Part shown: positions 1-5,928 of the stretch, piece by piece
Layout of the letters: the number at the start of each line of letters is the position of its first letter
Position numbering within the stretch: position 1 is the first letter of the stretch
Position numbers and translations under genes: made by a program
Source of the DNA: Oscillospiraceae bacterium
GTDB lineage: Bacteria; Bacillota; Clostridia; Oscillospirales; Ruminococcaceae
Length of the DNA: 7,256 nucleotides
Assembly: GCA_014796735.1 (NCBI GenBank)
Contig: JAAVIG010000212.1
Coordinates: 1 to 7,256, forward strand
Reading direction: 5' to 3'
The notes under the pieces: generated by a model
The model's database searches: none
The model's input: only the letters and a program-made list of their open reading frames with translations
Told to the model about the DNA's origin: nothing

Positions 1-152
1 CCAAGGGAGTTTCCGATGAGCTTTTTAAGCGAATGAAAAAGGAATTTAACGAAGAAGAGATAGTTGTTATAACCACAATGGGAGTGCTGATGATAGCCAA
101 CAATTATCTTAACGATATTTTAGAGGTGACCCCCGAAAATTTTAACGATTGA
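1..152 (+). CDS. Carboxymuconolactone decarboxylase / AhpD-like family protein, C-terminal end (partial)
   Basis: The gene runs in from the left edge. Its first complete codon is at position 3 and its TGA stop is at 150-152, leaving about 49 residues. The visible tail reads SDELFKRMKKEFNEEEIVVI and continues with ITTMGVLMIANNYLNDILEV. This resembles the last helices of carboxymuconolactone decarboxylase/alkylhydroperoxidase (AhpD-like) proteins, which often end in a pattern like F.EEEIVELT...G..N..NR.N..L.V. The catalytic CxxC that redox members carry would lie upstream and cannot be checked. The stop is 16 nt before the ABC ATPase start, so the two are probably co-transcribed. AhpD-like proteins often have peroxidase or thiol-redox roles, which would fit a sulfur amino-acid operon, but that is inference. 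Family assignment from such a short tail is moderate. Confidence 0.55.
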   Translation, partial: KGVSDELFKRMKKEFNEEEIVVITTMGVLMIANNYLNDILEVTPENFND

Positions 153-168
153 AAAGGATTTTCAGAAA

Positions 169-921
169 ATGCTTGAAGTAAAAGGTCTTTGTAAAAGCTT
201 TGGAACAAACGAGGTGCTGCGGGGAATAAATTTCAAGGTGAACAAGGGCGAGGTAATAGCCCTGCTTGGCAGCAGCGGTTCGGGAAAAACCACGCTACTG
301 AGATGCATTTCCTTTTTGGAAAAGGCAGACGCCGGAGAATTGGTCTTTGACAGCTTTAAAAAGGATATTACCCGTATTTCAAAAAAAGAAATACGCGCTC
401 TGCGTATGAAAATGGGCTTTGTATTTCAAAGCTACAACCTTTTCCGCAATAAGACCGTCTTGGGAAATGTTACGGAGCCTCTTGGCGGAGCACGCAAAGT
501 GCCGTATGCGGAAGCCGAGAAAATGGCAAGGGATATGCTTTGCAAGGTAGGAATGTCAGACAAGGCAAGCTACTATCCCGAATCTCTTTCGGGCGGACAG
601 CAGCAGCGGGTTGCAATAGCCCGTGCCATAGCAAGCTCCCCGGAGGTTATTTTGTTTGACGAGCCAACATCCGCCCTTGACCCTGAGCTTACAGGAGAGG
701 TGCTTGACGTTATGAAGCTGCTGGCGGCCGAGGGAACTACTATGGTCGTGGTAACTCATGAGATGGATTTTGCACGGGAAGTAGCAAATAGGGTTGCATT
801 TATGGAAAATGGTGTTATAATAGAAGAAGCACCGTCAAAGGAATTTTTCCGTTCCCCTCAGCAAGAGAGTACAAAGCGTTTCCTCAGAAGGGTTATGCGT
901 GATTATGATTACATTATTTAA
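169..921 (+). CDS. Polar amino-acid (probably cystine-type) ABC transporter ATP-binding protein
   Basis: This is the cytoplasmic ATPase of a GlnQ/TcyC/TcyN-type amino-acid importer, which powers uptake through a membrane permease fed by a binding protein. All nucleotide-binding motifs are intact: Walker A GSSGSGKT (34-41), Q-loop Q87 in VFQSYNLF, signature LSGGQQQR (140-147), Walker B VILFDE (160-165), D-loop SALD (168-171) and switch histidine H197 in THEMDFA. The 250-residue length is normal for the subfamily. AAAGGA at 153-158 precedes the ATG by 10 nt. The permease and binding-protein genes are not in the window and are presumably upstream, beyond the AhpD-like gene. The substrate cannot be read from an ATPase. 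Cystine or a related sulfur compound is inferred from the two downstream sulfur amino-acid enzymes. Confidence 0.93.
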   Translation: MLEVKGLCKSFGTNEVLRGINFKVNKGEVIALLGSSGSGKTTLLRCISFLEKADAGELVFDSFKKDITRISKKEIRALRMKMGFVFQSYNLFRNKTVLGNVTEPLGGARKVPYAEAEKMARDMLCKVGMSDKASYYPESLSGGQQQRVAIARAIASSPEVILFDEPTSALDPELTGEVLDVMKLLAAEGTTMVVVTHEMDFAREVANRVAFMENGVIIEEAPSKEFFRSPQQESTKRFLRRVMRDYDYII

Positions 922-929
922 TACTGATC

Positions 930-967
930 CCTTTTAAAACTGTGGGTATTACGTCAGTTTAAAAAGG
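930..967 (+). other. Intercistronic hairpin between the transporter ATPase and the trans-sulfuration gene
   Basis: Thirteen-base arms CCTTTTAAAACTG (930-942) and CAGTTTAAAAAGG (955-967) pair with one internal mismatch around a 12-nt loop. No T-run follows, so a classical intrinsic terminator is unlikely. It could be a processing or stability element that separates the ATPase message from the downstream enzymes, or a regulator site. The whole gap is only 79 nt, too short for an S-box or T-box leader. Confidence 0.4.
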
Positions 968-1000
968 ACCGGTATAACATGAGCAAAGGAATATAACACA

Positions 1001-2152
1001 ATGAACGAATATTTTGAAACCCGATGTATACACGGCGACCCTGCCGCCGCCCTTAAAGACGAGAACAGAGCGATAAGCTTTCCGATATATCAGACAGCTT
1101 CGTTCAGTCATATAAAACCCGGTCACAACGACAGCGGATTTGATTACACAAGAGAATCCAATCCCACCCGTCAGCGGTTGGAGGAGGTGGTATCCTCTCT
1201 TGAGGGTGCTGCGGGAACAACCGCCTTTTCATCGGGTATGGCGGCAATTACCGCCTGCTTTGAGCTGTTTTCTCCGGGCGACCGCATTATTTGCTCGGAG
1301 GATTTGTACGGTGGAGTTATTCGGCTGCACAAACTGATAAGTGCAAAAAACGGACTCGGCGTTGATTACGTTGATACGGGAGATTTGCAGGCGATCGCCA
1401 ACGCTATAACTCCCGACACAAGGGCGATTTATGTCGAGACCCCAAGCAACCCCATGATGAACATAACGGATCTAAGAGAATGTGCGAAGCTTGCACACGC
1501 ACATAATCTTCTGTTTATCGCGGACAACACCTTTCTGTCTCCGTACCTACAGAATCCGCTTGATTTTGGTGCTGACATTGTCATTCACAGCGGCAGCAAG
1601 TTTTTGTCGGGACACAACGATACTATTGCCGGCTTTCTTTGCTCAAAGGATCAAGAAACGGCTAAAAAGATCCGCCTGCTTTCCAAAACAACAGGCGGAG
1701 TATTGGCACCCTTTGATTCATGGCTCGTAATGCGCGGAATAAAAACCCTTGCGGTACGTATGGAGCGGCAGCAGCAAAACGCGGTCAAAATTGCGGATTG
1801 GCTGCTTTCACAGAAAAAAGTCAAAAAAGTATACTATCCCGGACTGAAAAGTCACCCCGGATATGAAATAAACGCAGGACAGGCAAGGGGCGGCGGCAGT
1901 ATGATCTCTTTTGATGTGGACTGTAAGGAAACCGCATTGAAAATGCTTGAAAGGGTAAGGCTGATCACATTTGCCGAGAGTCTTGGAGGAACTGAATCGC
2001 TTCTCACTTACCCCGCATTGCAAACGCATCCCGATGTGCCAAAGGAAATGCGGGAGCATCTCGGTATAACGGAAACGCTCTTGCGGCTTTCCGTAGGGCT
2101 TGAAAATGCCGAGGATATTATATTGGATTTAAAACAAGCGTTGGAGGAATGA
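1001..2152 (+). CDS. Trans-sulfuration PLP enzyme (cystathionine gamma-synthase / gamma-lyase type)
   Basis: A complete 383-residue member of the Cys/Met-metabolism PLP enzyme family. Visible landmarks are the phosphate-contacting YTRESNPTR segment (49-57, donated by the neighbouring subunit), SSGMAAI (77-83), the cofactor-stacking tyrosine in DLYGG (Y103), pyridine-nitrogen aspartate D175 in ADNTF, Schiff-base lysine K200 in HSGSKFLSGHND, and the carboxylate-binding arginine R362 in LRLSVGLE. The C-terminal SLGGTESL (327-334) points to the cystathionine synthase/lyase branch rather than O-acetylhomoserine sulfhydrylases, which usually have a GD-type motif there. The sequence alone does not separate synthase (cysteine plus acyl-homoserine to cystathionine) from gamma-lyase (cystathionine to cysteine). 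The coupled beta-lyase downstream slightly favours the synthase, giving a cysteine-to-homocysteine route. A modest AAAGGA at 985-990 lies 10 nt before the ATG. Confidence 0.9.
   Translation: MNEYFETRCIHGDPAAALKDENRAISFPIYQTASFSHIKPGHNDSGFDYTRESNPTRQRLEEVVSSLEGAAGTTAFSSGMAAITACFELFSPGDRIICSEDLYGGVIRLHKLISAKNGLGVDYVDTGDLQAIANAITPDTRAIYVETPSNPMMNITDLRECAKLAHAHNLLFIADNTFLSPYLQNPLDFGADIVIHSGSKFLSGHNDTIAGFLCSKDQETAKKIRLLSKTTGGVLAPFDSWLVMRGIKTLAVRMERQQQNAVKIADWLLSQKKVKKVYYPGLKSHPGYEINAGQARGGGSMISFDVDCKETALKMLERVRLITFAESLGGTESLLTYPALQTHPDVPKEMREHLGITETLLRLSVGLENAEDIILDLKQALEE
2143..2147 (+). promoter_or_regulatory. Ribosome binding site that decides the start of the MalY/PatB gene
   Basis: GGAGG sits inside the last codons of the upstream gene. 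It is 7 nt from the ATG at 2155 but only 1 nt from the ATG at 2149. The second ATG is therefore the likely start. Both starts keep the gene coupled to the upstream stop at 2150-2152. Confidence 0.7.
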
Positions 2153-2154
2153 AT

Positions 2155-3333
2155 ATGACGGAATATAATTTTGACAATGTCACAAAGCGCTGCAATACAA
2201 ACAGCTTAAAATACGATTTTGCGGAAGAACAGGGTTATCCAGCGGACGTTCTCCCACTGTGGGTAGCGGATATGGATTTCCCTGCGGCACAGCCTATTTT
2301 GGACGCATTGCACAAAGCTGTTGATCACGGTATTTTCGGTTACAGCGAGGTCAAGAGCGAATATTATCAGGCAGTATCGAAATGGTTCAGCCGTCATTTT
2401 GACTGGACACCGAAATCGGAGTGGCTGGTTAAAACACCGGGCGTTGTTTTTGCCTTGTCTATGGCGGTTCGCGCACTGACAGAGCCTAAGGACAGCGTGA
2501 TGATACAAACGCCTGTTTACTATCCCTTTTTCTCCGTTATCAGGGACAATGACCGAAATTTGACAGAAAACGAGCTGATATATACTGACGGGCATTATGA
2601 AATAGATTTTGAGGATTTTGAAGCAAAAATCAGGGATAATCGGGTCAAGCTGTTTATACTGTGCTCTCCTCACAACCCTATCGGACGGGTCTGGACAAGG
2701 TCAGAGCTTCAAAGAATCGGCGAGATCTGCGAAAAATACGGCGTTATTGTTGCATCGGACGAAATCCACTGTGATTTTGCTTTCCCCGATCACCCCCACA
2801 CGGTTTTTGCAGTTGCATATCCGAATATGGAGGAACGTTCAATTATCTGCACCGCACCCAGCAAATCCTTCAATTTAGCCGGCTTGCAGACTTCAAATAT
2901 TTGGATTCCAAATAAGGAATATCGGCAGCGCTTTTTGAAAGAGATGGACCGCAGCGGATATTCTCAGCTGAACACTCTCGGTCTTGTTGCCGCCGGGGCG
3001 GCTTACGAAAAAGGTGAGGAGTGGCTTTCTCAATGTAAAATCTATCTGCGCGGCAATTTGGATTTTCTCCGCGATTTTTTGCGGAACAGACTGCCCGAGA
3101 TTCGTCTTATAGAACCCGAGGGGACATATTTTGCGTGGCTGGACTGCTCCGAATTAGGTTTGGACAGCAAAGAGCTTAAGGCACTTATTGTAAACAAAGC
3201 AAAGCTCTGGCTGGACGACGGATATATTTTCGGAAAAAATTCCGCTCGGTTTCAGCGTATAGTGCTTGCATGTCCGCGGATCGTGTTACAACAGGCGTTG
3301 GAACAGCTTGAAGCGGCAATTCATGGTGCGTAA
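2155..3333 (+). CDS. patB: MalY/PatB family PLP-dependent C-S lyase (cystathionine beta-lyase)
   Basis: A fold-type I aminotransferase-like enzyme of 392 residues. It is expected to cleave cystathionine to homocysteine, pyruvate and ammonia, and may also act on cysteine or S-conjugates. The N-terminus YNFDNVTKRCNTNSLKYDF followed by LPLWVADMDFP is the MalY/PatB signature. Counting from the 2155 start, CSPHNPIGRVW holds cofactor-contacting N174, SDEIHCDF holds D202 facing the pyridine nitrogen, APSKSFNLAGLQ holds Schiff-base lysine K237, and R375 in LACPR should bind the substrate carboxylate. Length is typical of the family. The next possible start upstream (2149) overlaps the preceding stop as ATGA but has poor ribosome-site spacing. 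With the preceding enzyme it forms the cystathionine pair of trans-sulfuration. MalY in E. coli also represses maltose genes, but nothing here supports that role. Confidence 0.92.
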   Translation: MTEYNFDNVTKRCNTNSLKYDFAEEQGYPADVLPLWVADMDFPAAQPILDALHKAVDHGIFGYSEVKSEYYQAVSKWFSRHFDWTPKSEWLVKTPGVVFALSMAVRALTEPKDSVMIQTPVYYPFFSVIRDNDRNLTENELIYTDGHYEIDFEDFEAKIRDNRVKLFILCSPHNPIGRVWTRSELQRIGEICEKYGVIVASDEIHCDFAFPDHPHTVFAVAYPNMEERSIICTAPSKSFNLAGLQTSNIWIPNKEYRQRFLKEMDRSGYSQLNTLGLVAAGAAYEKGEEWLSQCKIYLRGNLDFLRDFLRNRLPEIRLIEPEGTYFAWLDCSELGLDSKELKALIVNKAKLWLDDGYIFGKNSARFQRIVLACPRIVLQQALEQLEAAIHGA

Positions 3334-3376
3334 TACTATTCGGAATTAGTATAATATTGATGTATATTGAAAAACG

Positions 3377-3425
3377 ATTTCTCCCCCGATAAGACCTTTT
3401 TGTAAGGTTTCATCGGGGGAGAAAT
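3377..3425. terminator. Bidirectional intrinsic terminator between convergent operons
   Basis: A perfect 14-bp stem, ATTTCTCCCCCGAT at 3377-3390 with its complement at 3412-3425, encloses a loop with a second small stem (ACCTT 3394-3398 with AAGGT 3404-3408). It is followed by TTTTC on the plus side (3427-3431) and by a T-run on the minus side (complement of AAAAAC around 3370-3375). It lies 43 nt after the MalY/PatB stop and 9 nt beyond the mnmA stop, the expected place to end both transcripts. Confidence 0.85.
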
Positions 3426-3434
3426 ATTTTCAAA

Positions 3435-4499
3435 TCACTTTATAGTTCCGCCGCCAAGAACAATGTCACCGTCATAAAGCACCGCTGCCTGACCGGGTGT
3501 TATTGCCCGCTGCGGCTTGTCAAAGACTATATGAACGGTATTTTCTCCCGTCGGTATTATCGTGCACTGCTGTTCCTGCTGACGGTAGCGGATCTTCGCC
3601 TTGCAGCGAAAACCGCTTTGTGGAGCGCTGCCGCTTATCCAGTTAAAATCGGCAGCGTCCGCTTCCTTGCCGTATAGATCTTCATTATTCCCAAGAACCA
3701 CATCGCCGCTCTGGGGACATAGCTTATATACATACAAAGGTGCCGCCGATGATATGCCAAGCCCCTTTCGCTGACCTATTGTGTAGTGAATAATTCCCTT
3801 ATGCGTTCCGAGCATGTTACCCTGTTTATCGACAAATTTGCCCGCGGAAGGCTTTTTTCCCGTTTGCAATTCAATTACGTCCGCATAATTTCCGTCCGGC
3901 ACAAAGCATATATCCTGACTGTCGGGTTTTTCAGCATTGATAAATCCGTTTTCCTCCGCTATTTTTCTTACCTCGCTCTTTATGATGTTTCCAAGCGGGA
4001 AAAGCGTATGGGCAAGCTGCTCCTGCGTCAAGGAATATAAAACATAACTCTGATCTTTTGTTTCATCTATTGCTTTTTTGAGTACAAATTTACCGCCGCT
4101 TTCTTCTATTCTCGCGTAATGACCTGTAACAATATAGTTACAGCCGAGAATTTTTGCCCTCTCGTAAAGCTTATCGAATTTCATATATCGGTTGCAGTCG
4201 ATGCACGGGTTCGGGGTAACCCCTCTCTCATAGCTTTCAACAAATTTGCGTATAACAGTATCGCGAAAAGCATCGGTGAAATTAAACACATAAAACGGCA
4301 TACCAAGCTTATAGGCAACACTGCGCGCGTCCTCCGCGTCCTCGACGGAACAGCAGGTTCGTGAGCGTTCTGTGCTTATGTCCCCGTTATTATATAATTT
4401 CATCATACAGCCTATACAGTCACAGCCGTTATCCGTCATTATTTTTGCTGCCACGGAAGAATCCACTCCGCCGCTCATAGCAATCAAAGCCCTTTTCAT
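3435..4499 (-). CDS. mnmA: tRNA-specific 2-thiouridylase MnmA
   Basis: MnmA adenylates and then thiolates uridine 34 in the anticodon of tRNA Lys, Glu and Gln, with sulfur ultimately from a cysteine desulfurase. The 354-residue protein opens with the ATP-binding PP-loop SGGVDSS (9-15). The two working cysteines are visible: C102 in TPNPCIDCNRYMKFDKL, and C198 in KPDSQDICFVPDGNY, matching the persulfide-forming pair of the family. GHYAR (126-130), DQSYVLYSL (149-157) and the IGQRKGLGI segment are further MnmA hallmarks, and the C-terminal beta domain runs to the end. Length is normal. C99 adds a CxxC with C102, seen in many Firmicute homologues. The ATG at 4497-4499 overlaps the nadA stop by 4 nt, so translation is probably coupled. 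No cysteine desulfurase gene is adjacent. Confidence 0.97.
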   Translation of the reverse strand: MKRALIAMSGGVDSSVAAKIMTDNGCDCIGCMMKLYNNGDISTERSRTCCSVEDAEDARSVAYKLGMPFYVFNFTDAFRDTVIRKFVESYERGVTPNPCIDCNRYMKFDKLYERAKILGCNYIVTGHYARIEESGGKFVLKKAIDETKDQSYVLYSLTQEQLAHTLFPLGNIIKSEVRKIAEENGFINAEKPDSQDICFVPDGNYADVIELQTGKKPSAGKFVDKQGNMLGTHKGIIHYTIGQRKGLGISSAAPLYVYKLCPQSGDVVLGNNEDLYGKEADAADFNWISGSAPQSGFRCKAKIRYRQQEQQCTIIPTGENTVHIVFDKPQRAITPGQAAVLYDGDIVLGGGTIK

Positions 4500-5413
4500 T
4501 GCCCAAGCCTCAGCATTTCATCAATACATTTCCGTGAGGAGGAAATAAGCTCATCGCTCATAACTATTTCTTCACCGCCAACACCCTTAAGGCAGTTGTA
4601 TACATCGGTAAGGGTGGTCGCCTGCATATTATGGCAAACACAGTCCTTTGAGAGTGCATAAAATCTCTTTTCGGGACACTTAAACTGAAGATGCTCCACA
4701 ATACTGTTTTCGGTACCTATAATATATTCGCTGTCGGTTCCTTTTTCGGCATATGACATGATTTCGGTGGTGCTGCCTACAAAGTCCGCCATTTCTACAA
4801 TGCTTGGGTGACATTCGGGGTGCATAAGTATCGGGGCATTCGGATAAAGCTTTCTTGCCCGCTCCACATCATGCCTTGTTATTCGCAGGTGCGTAGGGCA
4901 GCCGCCTCTGACAAGCTTTATCTCCTTTTCGGGAAGCTGCTTTGATACCCAATCACCCAAGTTGCAGTCGGGAATAAACAATATTTTGTCGTTGGGGATA
5001 TTGCGCATGATATTTACTGCCGACGAAGAGGTCACGCAAACATCACATATTTTTTTAAGCTCCGCCGTAGTGTTAATATAGGCTACTATGGTATAATCGG
5101 GCAAATCTTCTTTCATTTGTGCGATCAGGTCGGAGTCCATCTGATCCGCCATAGGACAGCCCGCAGCGGGATTTGCAAGAAATACGGTTTTATTTGGAGA
5201 CAATATTTTTACGGTTTCCGCCATAAATCTCACACCGCACATAATTACGATTTTATCATTCACCTCAGCCGCTTTTTGGCTGAGACCGAAGGAGTCGCCT
5301 ACATAATCCGCAATTTCCCATATATCATGACGCTGGTAAGCGTGGGCAAGAATACAAACGCCTTTTTCCTTTTTTAATCGGATGATCTCTTCCTGAAGTT
5401 CTCGAATGATCAT
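4496..5413 (-). CDS. nadA: Quinolinate synthase NadA
   Basis: NadA condenses iminoaspartate with dihydroxyacetone phosphate to quinolinate, the first committed ring of de novo NAD synthesis, using an oxygen-sensitive [4Fe-4S] cluster. At 305 residues it matches the short, three-cysteine form. Probable cluster ligands are C86 (NPAAGCPMAD), C172 (RGGCPTHLRI) and C260 (CVCHNMQ). C258 is an extra nearby cysteine. Other landmarks are AHAYQRHDIWEIADYVGDS (23-41), IMCGVRFMAET (57-67), the segment around FIPDCNLG, and MHPECHP plus FVGSTTEI (197-218). A strong TAAAGGAGGA at 5421-5430 lies 7 nt before the ATG. nadA leads the transcript and mnmA follows with ATGA overlap. nadB and nadC are not adjacent, although the three genes often cluster in Firmicutes. 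The best visible promoter upstream belongs to a dead flavin-reductase gene at 5797-5825. Confidence 0.97.
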   Translation of the reverse strand: MIIRELQEEIIRLKKEKGVCILAHAYQRHDIWEIADYVGDSFGLSQKAAEVNDKIVIMCGVRFMAETVKILSPNKTVFLANPAAGCPMADQMDSDLIAQMKEDLPDYTIVAYINTTAELKKICDVCVTSSSAVNIMRNIPNDKILFIPDCNLGDWVSKQLPEKEIKLVRGGCPTHLRITRHDVERARKLYPNAPILMHPECHPSIVEMADFVGSTTEIMSYAEKGTDSEYIIGTENSIVEHLQFKCPEKRFYALSKDCVCHNMQATTLTDVYNCLKGVGGEEIVMSDELISSSRKCIDEMLRLGQ

Positions 5414-5498
5414 AAATCATTCCTCCTTTATATCATACAAAAACGGCACCCATACTGCGCGCAGCGGCATATAGGCACCGTTGTTTAATAATTTTTTC

Positions 5499-5745
5499 TC
5501 AAGCAGCGGTGTGGAGATATACATGTCCAATGTATAATGAAGCAAAGCTTACTTTAAACGCATATTTAAGACGAATATTTTTCGGTGGTTCTGTGGGCTC
5601 CGAGACACAGCATAACAAGATTTCCTCTGTATTGACCACACCATGCCGCATTCATGGCATCGGGTCTGCCTTCTGTATCGTAGGTGCCGATTATCGGAAC
5701 GGGCTGCGGAAATACACAAGGCTTTACTCCAAAATTCTTTCTCAC
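5499..5745 (-). pseudogene. Flavin-reductase-family gene remnant, N-terminal part only, frameshifted
   Basis: Reading leftward from a GTG at 5743-5745, the translation begins MRKNFGVKPCVFPQPVPIIG and continues TYDTEGRPDAMNAAWCGQYR, then LGAHRTTEKYSS and a stop at 5566-5568. This matches the start of FMN-binding flavin reductase-like (DIM6/NTAB) proteins, typically MRKN.GAKP.LYP.PV.I.GTYDE.G.P.AMNAAWGG...HKTTENI. If one A is removed from the AAAAA run near 5577-5581, the frame continues as NIRLKYAFKVSFAS, the expected next segment, before similarity fades and a stop appears at 5499-5501. A full family member is about 190 residues, so over half is missing. A TTG at 5749-5751 is an alternative start. 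The promoter and operator-like palindrome upstream are intact. The remnant points the same way as nadA, whose ribosome site begins about 70 nt beyond its end. Confidence 0.75.
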
Positions 5746-5773
5746 AGGCAAGCTCTTCTTTTTTATATATTTT

Positions 5774-5796
5774 ATACCTATCGTTTAGATAGGTAT
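5774..5796. promoter_or_regulatory. Operator-like palindrome over the predicted transcription start
   Basis: Perfect 9-bp arms ATACCTATC (5774-5782) and GATAGGTAT (5788-5796) flank a 5-bp centre. The site abuts the minus-strand -10 box, so a dimeric repressor bound here would block the start. A further ATAGGT half-site lies at 5825-5830, touching the -35 box. HxlR- or MarR-type regulators often control flavin reductases. The regulator itself is not in the window. The palindrome could alternatively act as a 5' mRNA hairpin. Confidence 0.6.
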
Positions 5797-5825
5797 AGTA
5801 TAACATATATTGCCTACCATGTCAA
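5797..5825 (-). promoter_or_regulatory. Near-consensus sigma-A promoter of the flavin-reductase remnant
   Basis: On the minus strand, TTGACA (5820-5825) is separated by exactly 17 bp from TATACT (5797-5802). This is a full-consensus -35 box and a one-mismatch -10 box. Transcription would begin near 5790, run through the pseudogene, and reach nadA about 380 nt later. No strong terminator was seen in between, only a weak AACGG/CCGTT pairing around 5442-5482. Confidence 0.75.
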
Positions 5826-5870
5826 TAGGTGATTTGGAAATATCTTATTTTGGGAAGTTGATCTCGCTTA

Positions 5871-5926
5871 ATACTAATTTCCAATCGACAGCAAAATTTG
5901 TCTATACTTTGATTGGAAATTAGTAT
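5871..5926. repeat. 56-bp palindromic element with perfect 16-bp arms
   Basis: ATACTAATTTCCAATC at 5871-5886 is the exact reverse complement of 5911-5926. The 24-bp centre contains a smaller GACA/TGTC pair (5887-5890 and 5899-5902). There is no T-run typical of a terminator. The right arm ends within a few bases of where RepA-like homology begins. It could be a small dispersed palindromic repeat (REP/MITE-like), the end of a lost insertion, or a regulator site. On the plus strand TTGTCT (5898-5903), 17 bp and TAGTAT (5921-5926) would also read as a weak promoter overlapping the right arm. Confidence 0.7.
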
Positions 5927-5928
5927 AT

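Noticed and set aside
922..1000. S-box or T-box riboswitch ahead of the trans-sulfuration gene
   Set aside because: The gap is only 79 nt with a single simple hairpin, too short for either, and no T-box or SAM-I motifs are visible.
2206..2673. 155-codon open frame on the minus strand inside the MalY/PatB gene
   Set aside because: It lies wholly antisense to a well-conserved enzyme, has no recognisable family features and no ribosome site of note. It is a shadow frame.
5439..5500. Plus-strand terminator or regulator site just upstream of nadA
   Set aside because: Only a 5-bp outer stem (AACGG/CCGTT), a direct GGCACC repeat and a short CTGCGCGCAG palindrome are present. Pairing is too weak to call a functional structure.
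5549..5806. 85-codon minus-strand frame overlapping the flavin-reductase remnant
   Set aside because: Most of it is out of frame with the recognisable protein. Only the motif-bearing frame from 5745 and its shifted continuation make sense.
5509..5832. 107-codon open frame on the plus strand upstream of nadA
   Set aside because: It is antisense to the flavin-reductase remnant, whose minus-strand translation shows clear family motifs. The plus-strand translation resembles nothing.
5898..5926. Plus-strand promoter (TTGTCT, 17 bp, TAGTAT) driving the RepA-like frame
   Set aside because: Both boxes are only partial matches, the -10 falls inside the palindrome arm, and the gene downstream is a pseudogene without a start. 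It is noted only under the repeat.
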